Shown here piece after piece: positions 35,013 through 42,183 of a stretch of DNA of 64,000 bases (its first letter is position 1; each line of letters begins with the position of its first letter). This DNA comes from Flavobacterium urocaniciphilum (GTDB taxonomy: Bacteria > Bacteroidota > Bacteroidia > Flavobacteriales > Flavobacteriaceae): assembly GCF_900110615.1 (NCBI RefSeq), contig NZ_FOEI01000001.1, positions 434,001 to 498,000 on the forward strand. The letters run 5' to 3'. The notes under the pieces were generated by a model, which had not been told where the DNA came from, searched no databases, and saw only the letters and a program-made list of their open reading frames with translations. The translations under genes and the position numbers were made by a program.

Positions 35013-35402
35013 TTATTTCTTCAAATATTCCAATAAAACGGGATCAGCATGTTTAAACGTATTGTTCATTTCTGATAGGGTAGCAGCACGTTTTTTGTTA
35101 AGCTTTATTAAAGTATCTTTTTCTGTAGTGAATAAAATAATCGTTAAAAACGGATTGTTGATGTATTGCATCATGATTTCTTTAGCTTCATCAATCGGTT
35201 TTATTTCAACAATTTCTTCATGAATATATCTAAAAGTTACATTGAACATCAATTCATCATTATCCACAACTGTTCGAAAAAAGATATTGGTTAATTCTGT
35301 TTTTCCAATTGTTTTTCCTAACGTTAGTTTAGCAAATGTTCCTTCTTCTAAACTGACTTTTAATTGTTCAAATATTACTGAGATGGGTTCTAAGTAGACC
35401 AT
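35013..35402 (-). CDS. Conserved hypothetical cytoplasmic protein
   Basis: 129 residues, no signal peptide or membrane segment. Visible features are LTLGKTIGKTELTNIFFRTV, a strand-rich centre (DNDELMFNVTFRYIHEEIVE), and a basic C-terminal patch, LIKLNKKRAATLSEMNNTF. The phrase on RAATLSEMNNTFKHADPVLL is compact and may be a binding site. It starts 2 bp after the stop of the upstream gene (35405), so the two are one transcript. Family not recognised. Confidence 0.55.
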   Translation of the reverse strand: MVYLEPISVIFEQLKVSLEEGTFAKLTLGKTIGKTELTNIFFRTVVDNDELMFNVTFRYIHEEIVEIKPIDEAKEIMMQYINNPFLTIILFTTEKDTLIKLNKKRAATLSEMNNTFKHADPVLLEYLKK

Positions 35403-35404
35403 GT

Positions 35405-35977
35405 TTATAAACCTAATTTTGTTAAAACTTCTTCACTTAAAACTTGTTTCATCATTGGGCTTTCACCATTATAATTAATGAATTTCCAAGTTCCTTTTGT
35501 TAATTCGTCAGATATAGCAATCATTTGAGCTTTGCCATCTAAAATGAATGTTTCTGTTTTTTCATCTATTGTGACTTTGTAATCAACCATTGTTTGTTTT
35601 AAGTTTTCCAAAATTAATTCTTTGTTTTCACCTAATTCTTCTTTGAATTTAATAGTAAAACTATTATTGTGTTCAACAATGCAGTATTTTCCATTGTTAA
35701 TCGTGATGATTTCTGAAAATGTAAAATTTGGTTCCACTCTTACATATGAAATTTTCATTTGATCATTATCTAAAAGTTCATACATCATCTTTTTCATATC
35801 ATCTTTAGAAACAATTTCGAATACTTTAGGATAGGTAGATTCTAAAACAATATCATATTTTTTTTCTATAGTTAAATCGTAAATTTTTTGAACATCTTTT
35901 TTCATCGTTTCTAAATTTTGAGAAAATCCGATTAAAGAAGTCAGGATAAATAATAATAATGTAAATTTTAATTTCAT
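35405..35977 (-). CDS. Exported protein, unknown function
   Basis: 190 residues with signal peptide MKLKFTLLLFILTSLIGFSQ (about 20 residues). The mature part begins with a long helix (LETMKKDVQKIYDLTIEKKY) and continues with alternating strands, ending EEVLTKLGL. The layout, an N-terminal helix and then a beta sheet, is like NTF2-type or lipocalin-like small domains, but I see no defining motif. It is followed at 2 bp by the 129-residue gene. A near-consensus -7 box TACATTTA lies at 35997-36004 on the minus strand. Confidence 0.55.
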   Translation of the reverse strand: MKLKFTLLLFILTSLIGFSQNLETMKKDVQKIYDLTIEKKYDIVLESTYPKVFEIVSKDDMKKMMYELLDNDQMKISYVRVEPNFTFSEIITINNGKYCIVEHNNSFTIKFKEELGENKELILENLKQTMVDYKVTIDEKTETFILDGKAQMIAISDELTKGTWKFINYNGESPMMKQVLSEEVLTKLGL

Positions 35978-36018
35978 GTTTATTTTTTAGTTTTTGTAAA
36001 TGTAGTAAAGATTAAACA

Positions 36019-36050
36019 AAAAATCCTTAATTAAAAAATTAAGGATTTTT
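36019..36050 (-). terminator. Intrinsic terminator of secA
   Basis: Perfect 14-bp stem AAAAATCCTTAATT / AATTAAGGATTTTT with a 4-nt loop, about 60 bp after the secA stop. Confidence 0.8.
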
Positions 36051-36055
36051 GATTT

Positions 36056-36108
36056 TTGAAACTCTTCGATACTTCTACTATATCAGTACAGGCTTCTCAG
36101 TGTGACAA
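36056..36108. repeat. Variant of the TTCGA...TCAGTGTGACA dispersed repeat
   Basis: CTCTTCGATACTTCTACTAT through CAGTACAGGCTTCTCAGTGT and GACAATT, between the secA stop and its terminator. Same family in outline as 29026-29050 and 49184-49240. Confidence 0.5.
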
Positions 36109-39100
36109 TTATTCATTAACGATTACATACTCGCCAGAAGCCAACATAGGTTCTGCTTTTTTGTATTTCATTGTTTCACTTTTCCCACTCATTACATGTT
36201 TAATAGTAACGTTATCGTTTCTATTAATTTTTGGTTGATCACGAGTGATTGTTTCAGTTACAGCAGGACGTTGTTGCATATTGTTACCAGCCTCTCTGTT
36301 TCTTTCTGCTAATTCTTCAGAATTTAATACTTCATCTTTAGATTCTGTATAATTCGTTTTTTTAGCTTCTTCACGAGCTTCTTGAATATTGGTATTATTA
36401 TTTTGGACTGGTAATTCACCTTTAAATAAGAATGAAATAACATCTCTATTTACTTGTTCGATCATTGCTTTAAATAATTTGAAAGCTTCGAATTTGTAAA
36501 TTAATAATGGATCTTTTTGCTCATGTACAGCTAATTGAACCGATTGTTTCATTTCGTCCATTTTACGTAAATGTTTCTTCCAAGACTCATCTACAATGGC
36601 TAAAGTGATATTCTTTTCAAAATCTGTAATTAACGATTTTCCTTCAGTTTCATATGCTTTCGTTAAATTCGTTACTACATTTAACGTTTTAATTCCATCT
36701 GAAAAAGGCACTACGATTCTTTCAAACTGACCGTTATTATTTTCGTAAACATCCTTAATAACTGGGAAAGCTTGTTTTGCATCACGTACTACTTTTTCTT
36801 CGTAATAGGTATAAGCAGCTTTATATACTTGTGCAACAATTTGTTGTTGACTTAATTTGGCAAATTCAGCTTCTGTAACTGGAGAACTAATTGAGAAAGT
36901 TCTAATTAATTGGAATTCGAAGTTTTTGAAATCATTTACAACTTTGTTGTTTTCTACAATTACTTCACACGTATCATAAATCATGTTTACGATATCTAAT
37001 TTCAATCTTTCTCCTTCTAATGCGTGACGACGACGTTTGTAAACAACTTCACGTTGTGAGTTCATAACATCATCATATTCTAATAAACGCTTACGAGTTC
37101 CAAAGTTGTTTTCCTCTACTTTTTTCTGAGCACGTTCGATAGATTTAGTCATCATTGAATGTTGAATAACTTCACCTTCTTTTAATCCCATTCTATCCAT
37201 AACTTTCGCTACTCTTTCAGAACCGAATAAACGCATTAAGTTATCTTCTAACGACACATAAAATTGTGAACTTCCGACATCTCCTTGACGACCTGCACGA
37301 CCACGTAACTGACGGTCAACACGACGAGAGTCATGACGCTCTGTACCGATAATTGCTAAACCACCAGCTGCTTTAACTTCTGGAGATAATTTAATATCCG
37401 TACCACGACCAGCCATATTAGTTGCAATGGTTACAACTCCAGGTTTACCTGCTTCTGCAACAATTTCAGCTTCACTTTTATGCATTTTAGCATTCAATAC
37501 ATTATGATTGATACCACGCATTTTAAGCATTCTACTTAATAATTCTGAAATTTCTACAGAAGTAGTTCCAATTAATACAGGTCTTCCAGCATTTGAAAGT
37601 TCCACTACATCTTCAATAACCGCATTAAATTTCTCACGTACTGAACGATAAATTAAATCTTCTCTATCAATACGAGCAATTGGTCTATTTGTTGGAATTT
37701 CAACAACATCTAATTTATAGATTTCGAAGAATTCTCCAGCTTCCGTAATTGCAGTTCCCGTCATACCCGCTAATTTGTTGTACATACGGAAATAGTTTTG
37801 TAATGTAATCGTAGCAAAAGTTTGAGTAGCTGCTTCGATTTTTACATTTTCTTTTGCTTCAATCGCTTGGTGTAATCCGTCAGAATAACGACGACCATCC
37901 ATAATACGACCAGTAGATTCGTCTACGATTAAAACTTTATTATCCATGATAACATATTCTGTATCTTTTTCAAATACAGCATATGCTTTTAATAATTGTG
38001 TTAAAGTGTGAATTCTTTCTGATTTAACTGAGAATTCTCTGTATAAATCTTCTTTTAATTCTGCTTCAGCATCTTTATCTAAATTTTGTTTTTCAATTGC
38101 TGCAATTCCAGTTGATAAATCAGGTAAAACGAAGAAGTTTTCATCTGTATCTTGAGATAAGAATTTGATTCCGTTATCTGTTAATTCAACTTGATTGTTT
38201 TTTTCTTCGATAACAAAGTATAAAGCCTCATCTACTTTTGGCATTTCTCTATTGTTATCTTGCATGTGAGCATTTTCAGTTTTTTGAAGAATTTGTTTTA
38301 CACCTTCTTCAGATAAAAACTTAATTAATGCTTTATTTTTTGGATAAGCTCTGTAAGTTCTTAATAATTGGAAACCACCTTCTTTAGTATTTCCTTCTTT
38401 TAATAAACGTTTTGCTTCTGTTAAACAGTCAGTAGCTATTTTCTTTTGTAAGTTGAATAAGTTTTCAACTTTTGGTTTTAATTCTAAAAATTCATGTCTG
38501 TCACCATCTTCAACCGGACCAGAAATGATTAATGGAGTTCTAGCATCATCAACTAATACAGAATCGACTTCATCGACAATAGCGAAATTGTGTTTTCTTT
38601 GAACTAAATCTTCTGGAGAATTAGCCATATTATCACGTAAATAATCGAAACCAAATTCGTTATTGGTACCGTAAGTAATATCAGCGTTATATGCTTTTCT
38701 TCTAGCTTCTGTATTTGGTTGGTGATTGTCTATACAATCAACCGTTAAACCATGGAATTCGAATAATGGAGCTTTCCATGTACTATCACGTTTTGCTAAG
38801 TAGTCGTTTACCGTTACTAAGTGAACACCGTTTCCAGTTAAGGCATTTAAGTATAAAGCTAAAGTTGCAACCAACGTTTTACCTTCTCCCGTTTGCATTT
38901 CGGCAATTTTACCTTGGTGTAATACAATACCACCCATCATTTGAACATCATAATGAATCATGTCCCAAGTAATCTCTTTTCCAGCAGCATCCCAAGAATT
39001 TGCCCAATTTGATTCATCACCTACAATAGTAATGTATGGTTTTGTAGCAGAAAGTTCTCTGTCTTTTGCAGTTGCAGTAACAGTAATTGTTGTGTTTTCT

Positions 39101-39471
39101 TTAAAACGACGAGCAGTTTCTCTTAATACTGCAAACGCTTCAGGTAAAATTTCATTTAAAACTTTTTCTGAAATTTCGTAAGCTTCTTTTTCAAGTTTAT
39201 CAATTTCAATATAAATGTTTTCTCTAGCATCAACATCTACTGTATTTTCAGCTTCAATTTTTAACGCTTCAATTTTGCTGTCTTTTTCAGCACGAGCTTG
39301 TTTAATTTTATCTTTAAAGAATGTTGTTTTTGCTCTTAATTCATTGTGCGAAATCGATTTTAATCCTTCTTGAAAAGAATTAATTTTAGCTACAATAGGC
39401 TGAATGGCTTTGATATCGTTTGCAGATTTATCACCTACAAATACTTTTAATATCGAATTTATAATACTCAT
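36109..39471 (-). CDS. secA: Preprotein translocase ATPase SecA
   Basis: 1120 residues, longer than E. coli SecA (901) as usual in Bacteroidota. The N-terminal motor shows Walker A MQTGEGKTLVATL, VTVNDYLAKRD, FGFDYLRDNM and Walker B VDEVDSVLVDDARTPLI; NBD2 shows GTTSVEISELLSRM, ATNMAGRGTDIKL and RQLRGRAGRQGD; the helical scaffold follows. The C-terminus is a charged linker ending MLASGEYVIVNE with no CxC...CH zinc site. The extra length lies in the insertions before and inside NBD2. It drives export through SecYEG. The promoter -7 box is at 39520-39527 and a perfect palindrome lies in the leader. Confidence 0.97.
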   Translation of the reverse strand: MSIINSILKVFVGDKSANDIKAIQPIVAKINSFQEGLKSISHNELRAKTTFFKDKIKQARAEKDSKIEALKIEAENTVDVDARENIYIEIDKLEKEAYEISEKVLNEILPEAFAVLRETARRFKENTTITVTATAKDRELSATKPYITIVGDESNWANSWDAAGKEITWDMIHYDVQMMGGIVLHQGKIAEMQTGEGKTLVATLALYLNALTGNGVHLVTVNDYLAKRDSTWKAPLFEFHGLTVDCIDNHQPNTEARRKAYNADITYGTNNEFGFDYLRDNMANSPEDLVQRKHNFAIVDEVDSVLVDDARTPLIISGPVEDGDRHEFLELKPKVENLFNLQKKIATDCLTEAKRLLKEGNTKEGGFQLLRTYRAYPKNKALIKFLSEEGVKQILQKTENAHMQDNNREMPKVDEALYFVIEEKNNQVELTDNGIKFLSQDTDENFFVLPDLSTGIAAIEKQNLDKDAEAELKEDLYREFSVKSERIHTLTQLLKAYAVFEKDTEYVIMDNKVLIVDESTGRIMDGRRYSDGLHQAIEAKENVKIEAATQTFATITLQNYFRMYNKLAGMTGTAITEAGEFFEIYKLDVVEIPTNRPIARIDREDLIYRSVREKFNAVIEDVVELSNAGRPVLIGTTSVEISELLSRMLKMRGINHNVLNAKMHKSEAEIVAEAGKPGVVTIATNMAGRGTDIKLSPEVKAAGGLAIIGTERHDSRRVDRQLRGRAGRQGDVGSSQFYVSLEDNLMRLFGSERVAKVMDRMGLKEGEVIQHSMMTKSIERAQKKVEENNFGTRKRLLEYDDVMNSQREVVYKRRRHALEGERLKLDIVNMIYDTCEVIVENNKVVNDFKNFEFQLIRTFSISSPVTEAEFAKLSQQQIVAQVYKAAYTYYEEKVVRDAKQAFPVIKDVYENNNGQFERIVVPFSDGIKTLNVVTNLTKAYETEGKSLITDFEKNITLAIVDESWKKHLRKMDEMKQSVQLAVHEQKDPLLIYKFEAFKLFKAMIEQVNRDVISFLFKGELPVQNNNTNIQEAREEAKKTNYTESKDEVLNSEELAERNREAGNNMQQRPAVTETITRDQPKINRNDNVTIKHVMSGKSETMKYKKAEPMLASGEYVIVNE

Positions 39472-39491
39472 AATTTGTTTTTTATATGTGT

Positions 39492-39505
39492 TGAACCTAG
39501 GTTCA
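39492..39505. promoter_or_regulatory. Perfect 14-bp palindrome in the secA leader
   Basis: TGAACCTAGGTTCA is exactly self-complementary and lies between the secA -7 box and its ATG (21 bp before the ATG). It could be an operator or a short RNA hairpin; inference only. Confidence 0.35.
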
Positions 39506-39519
39506 TTTTTTTTCGTTTA

Positions 39520-39527
39520 CAAAGATA
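39520..39527 (-). promoter_or_regulatory. -7 promoter box of secA
   Basis: Minus strand TATCTTTG, a full match to TAnnTTTG, 49 bp before the ATG. Confidence 0.55.
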
Positions 39528-39534
39528 ACCAAAA

Positions 39535-39560
39535 AAAAAGCCTCATCGAAGAGACTTTTT
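39535..39560 (-). terminator. Terminator of the DUF2795 gene
   Basis: On the minus strand AAAAAGTCTC pairs with GAGGCTTTTT (one G-U pair) around a 6-nt TTCGAT loop, followed by further T residues. 17 bp after the stop. Confidence 0.75.
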
Positions 39561-39577
39561 ATTTGTGCTATTTATTT

Positions 39578-39799
39578 TTAATATTCATCCTCGTTCCAAA
39601 GATAATCTTCGTCTGTTGGATAATCTGGCCATATTTCTTCCATAGACTCATATATTTCCCCTTCATCTTCAATAGACTGTAAATTTTCTACAACTTCTAG
39701 TGGAGCTCCAGTTCTAATTGCATAATCAATTAATTCGTCTTTTGTAGCTGGCCAAGGTGCATCACTTAAATACGACGCCAATTCTAATGTCCAATACAT
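39578..39799 (-). CDS. DUF2795 protein
   Basis: 73 residues. The DUF2795 pattern is clear: MYWTLELASYLSDAPWPATK, then DELIDYAIRTGAPLEVVENL, a small helical domain. It is followed by a very acidic tail (DEGEIYESMEEIWPDYPTDE). These proteins are common and short in Flavobacteriia, and their role is unknown. It has its own promoter and terminator, so it is a single-gene unit between secA and the adenosyltransferase operon. Confidence 0.85.
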   Translation of the reverse strand: MYWTLELASYLSDAPWPATKDELIDYAIRTGAPLEVVENLQSIEDEGEIYESMEEIWPDYPTDEDYLWNEDEY

Positions 39800-39823
39800 C
39801 TTTTTAGATTTTTTAGTTTAATG

Positions 39824-39853
39824 CAAAAATAAATTTTAAACTCAAATTGTCAA
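39824..39853 (-). promoter_or_regulatory. Promoter of the DUF2795 gene
   Basis: Minus strand TTG (39853-39851), 19-nt spacer, TATTTTTG (39831-39824) followed by C. Confidence 0.65.
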
Positions 39854-39967
39854 GTTTTTTTTGAATTATTTTTTAATAAATTTTAAGAACTTATTTATAG
39901 TTTTTAAATTTCAGTTTATAAATGCCTGATAATTTGATAACTAAACACCTTTTTTGTTAAAAGAATA

Positions 39968-40537
39968 CTATTTTCTAGGTATCCATTTTACTTCATCAGC
40001 GTTCAAGTCATGAGACAACTTTCGTGCCAATACAAATAAGTAGTCAGAAAGTCGGTTTAAGTATGTCAAAACTTGCGAATCTAATGCTTCTAATTCGTTT
40101 AAATGTGTCGCTAAACGCTCTGCTCTGCGACAAACACAACGTGCAATATGACAATATGACACTGTTGTATGACCGCCTGGTAAAACAAAATGTGTCATTT
40201 GTGGTAATTCTGTGTCCATACTATCAATTTGATTTTCTAATAATTCAATATCTTCATTAGAAATTCGATTGATATTTAAACGTTGTTTTCCATTTTTCAA
40301 GACTTCTTTTTCGGGAGGAGTCGCCATAATGGCACCAACTGTAAAAAGTCGGTCTTGAACTTCAATTAATATATTTTTATATATAGGATTGATATCTTGA
40401 TCGCGAATTAATCCGATATATGAATTCAGTTCATCTACTGTGCCGTATGTTTCAATTCGGATATGATGTTTCGGAACTCTTGTGCCGCCAAATAATGCAG
40501 TTGTTCCTTTGTCGCCAGTTTTAGTATATACTTTCAT
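39968..40537 (-). CDS. Cob(I)yrinic acid a,c-diamide adenosyltransferase, PduO type
   Basis: 189 residues. The N-terminal ATP-binding signature is MKVYTKTGDKGTTALFGG; the helical-bundle residues are IETYGTVDELNSYIGL, CRRAERLA and YLNRLSDYLFVLARK. It transfers adenosyl from ATP to cob(I)alamin, making the coenzyme that IcmF needs, and in animals its homologue MMAB delivers it directly to the mutase. Its start codon overlaps the stop of the terC gene in TAATG, so translation is probably coupled. The association with a TerC transporter has no obvious link to cobalamin. Confidence 0.93.
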   Translation of the reverse strand: MKVYTKTGDKGTTALFGGTRVPKHHIRIETYGTVDELNSYIGLIRDQDINPIYKNILIEVQDRLFTVGAIMATPPEKEVLKNGKQRLNINRISNEDIELLENQIDSMDTELPQMTHFVLPGGHTTVSYCHIARCVCRRAERLATHLNELEALDSQVLTYLNRLSDYLFVLARKLSHDLNADEVKWIPRK

Positions 40538-41478
40538 TATTTGTTTTTATTTTTTTGAAGAGAAATAACAACTCCAGCAGTTAATGCAATAGCAATAAAT
40601 CCTAATGAAACCCATTCTGGAAATTTAAAATGATGTACTAATAACATTTTAATTCCGACAAAAGTTAAAATTGCAATTAAACTGTATTCGATATAACTGA
40701 ATTTTTCAAGCATATTGGCTAAGAAGAAATACATCGAACGCAATCCTAAAATAGCAAAAATATTAGAACTGAATACTAAAAATGGATCTGCAGTAATTGC
40801 TAAAATCGCAGGAACACTATCTACAGCAAAAAGTACATCCATTAATTCAATAACTATAAGTGCAATAAATAAAGGTGTGACATAATTAATTCCGTTTTCA
40901 CGAATAAAGAATTTTTGTCCGTGAATTTCATGTTTAACTGGAAAGATTTTTCCAATAAACTTATATACTTTAGAATCTTTTGGATCAAAATCAGATTCTT
41001 CATTTGTAAATAGCATTTTAATAGCTGTAAAAATTAAGAATCCTCCAAAAACATAAGTAATCCAATCAAATTTATTTATTAATGCCACTCCTAAGAAAAT
41101 CATTAAGCCTCTAAAGAAAATAGCGCCTAATATTCCCCAAAATAATACTCTGTGTTGGAATTTTTGCGGAATTTTAAATGATGAAAATATTATAGCAATA
41201 ACAAATATATTATCTGCACTTAAAGATAGTTCAATTAGATAACCTGTAATGTATTTTATTGAAGCTTGATAGGGAGTTAAATTTGTAGGGTTAGCAATAT
41301 ATTGGTGTTTGTATAATAAATATAAAACTCCTGAAAAAAGAAAAGATAATGTAACCCATAAAACCGTCCATTGAGAGGCTTCTTTGGAGCTAATTACATG
41401 TGGATTTTTATTAAAAACTCCTAAATCTAAGGCTAAAAAAATGGTAATTGCTGCAAGAAAAATAATCCAAACTGTCAT
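40537..41478 (-). CDS. TerC/Alx family integral membrane protein
   Basis: 313 residues with about eight or nine membrane helices. The TerC signature occurs twice as expected: ELSLSADNIFVIAIIFSSF near residue 78 and MDVLFAVDSVPAILAIT near residue 208, with intramembrane acidic residues that probably bind a divalent cation. Family members Alx and MeeF export manganese; others were linked to tellurite resistance. Second gene of the DUF1543-terC-adenosyltransferase operon, 26 bp after DUF1543. Manganese export is the likeliest function by family, unproven here. Confidence 0.9.
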   Translation of the reverse strand: MTVWIIFLAAITIFLALDLGVFNKNPHVISSKEASQWTVLWVTLSFLFSGVLYLLYKHQYIANPTNLTPYQASIKYITGYLIELSLSADNIFVIAIIFSSFKIPQKFQHRVLFWGILGAIFFRGLMIFLGVALINKFDWITYVFGGFLIFTAIKMLFTNEESDFDPKDSKVYKFIGKIFPVKHEIHGQKFFIRENGINYVTPLFIALIVIELMDVLFAVDSVPAILAITADPFLVFSSNIFAILGLRSMYFFLANMLEKFSYIEYSLIAILTFVGIKMLLVHHFKFPEWVSLGFIAIALTAGVVISLQKNKNK

Positions 41479-41504
41479 AATAATTTATTTTAAGCAAATA
41501 TAAT

Positions 41505-42065
41505 TTAAAAATCAGAATTAAGAAGTTTAGTAAGACTTAAATAACCAACATGTAATTGGTCTTCTTTATATGTTTCTGTTTCAGTAATTTGTAAAGAATA
41601 CTTTTCTTTAAATTCTGGAAGTAAAATGTCTTCAATTTCAAAAATCTCATCAATATCAACACCGTATTGATCGTCTATATGAGATGCGGCTCCTTTAAAG
41701 CTAAATTTTTTATAGAATTCTGTTTGTTTTACTTTTTTAATTGCTTCCGATTTCGACTTTGCAATTAATAATGTTTTGAAATGATATTCTTCCATATCGT
41801 TGGGTAAATAGCCACCTAAATTGATAAAGAAGATTTTTTCTTCTCCTTTAAATGTGTTTTTATTTACGACTTCAATTTTATAATTTTCAATATATTCCAC
41901 TTTTCGCCATGAATCGATATGGAAAACGCCATTACATTCTGGCCAAAAGTTATTGATAAATGGTACTAAATCTTTAAACTGATTTGCCATTCCGAAAAAC
42001 ACATCATGTTGTTCAATTAATCTATTTTTTGGTGTACACCCTATTATTGTAAAGTAAAAATTCAT
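41505..42065 (-). CDS. DUF1543 protein
   Basis: 186 residues. It opens MNFYFTIIGCTPKNRLIEQHDVFFG, the DUF1543 hallmark (a GxxxxxxxxEQHD phrase), followed by two similar halves: IFFINLGGYLPNDMEEYHFK and LLIAKSKSEAIKKVKQTEF, then HIDDQYGVDIDEIFEIEDIL. No signal or membrane segment. Function unknown. First gene of a likely three-gene operon with terC and the adenosyltransferase. It is divergent from glnN; the 118-bp gap holds the hairpin ACCCCTA/TAGGGGT. Confidence 0.82.
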   Translation of the reverse strand: MNFYFTIIGCTPKNRLIEQHDVFFGMANQFKDLVPFINNFWPECNGVFHIDSWRKVEYIENYKIEVVNKNTFKGEEKIFFINLGGYLPNDMEEYHFKTLLIAKSKSEAIKKVKQTEFYKKFSFKGAASHIDDQYGVDIDEIFEIEDILLPEFKEKYSLQITETETYKEDQLHVGYLSLTKLLNSDF

Positions 42066-42088
42066 AAAATTTAAATTATTTTAGAAAC

Positions 42089-42108
42089 ACCCCTAAAAAA
42101 ATAGGGGT
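42089..42108. promoter_or_regulatory. ACCCCTA / TAGGGGT inverted repeat between DUF1543 and glnN
   Basis: Perfect 7-bp arms separated by six A. It lies directly upstream of where the -33 element of glnN should be, and 24 bp from the DUF1543 start. GC-rich arms in an AT-rich gap suggest an operator; an old terminator is an alternative, since AAATTTTTTT follows. Confidence 0.45.
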
Positions 42109-42134
42109 AAATTTTTTTATTTGTGAATTATTCG

Positions 42135-42142
42135 TATTTTTG
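42135..42142 (+). promoter_or_regulatory. -7 promoter box of glnN
   Basis: TATTTTTG followed by C; matches TAnnTTTG and lies 42 nt before the ATG. No good TTG at the normal -33 spacing, which fits an activated promoter. Confidence 0.6.
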
Positions 42143-42183
42143 CATCATAAAATTAAGGATATAATTTTTAAAACACAACTTTT

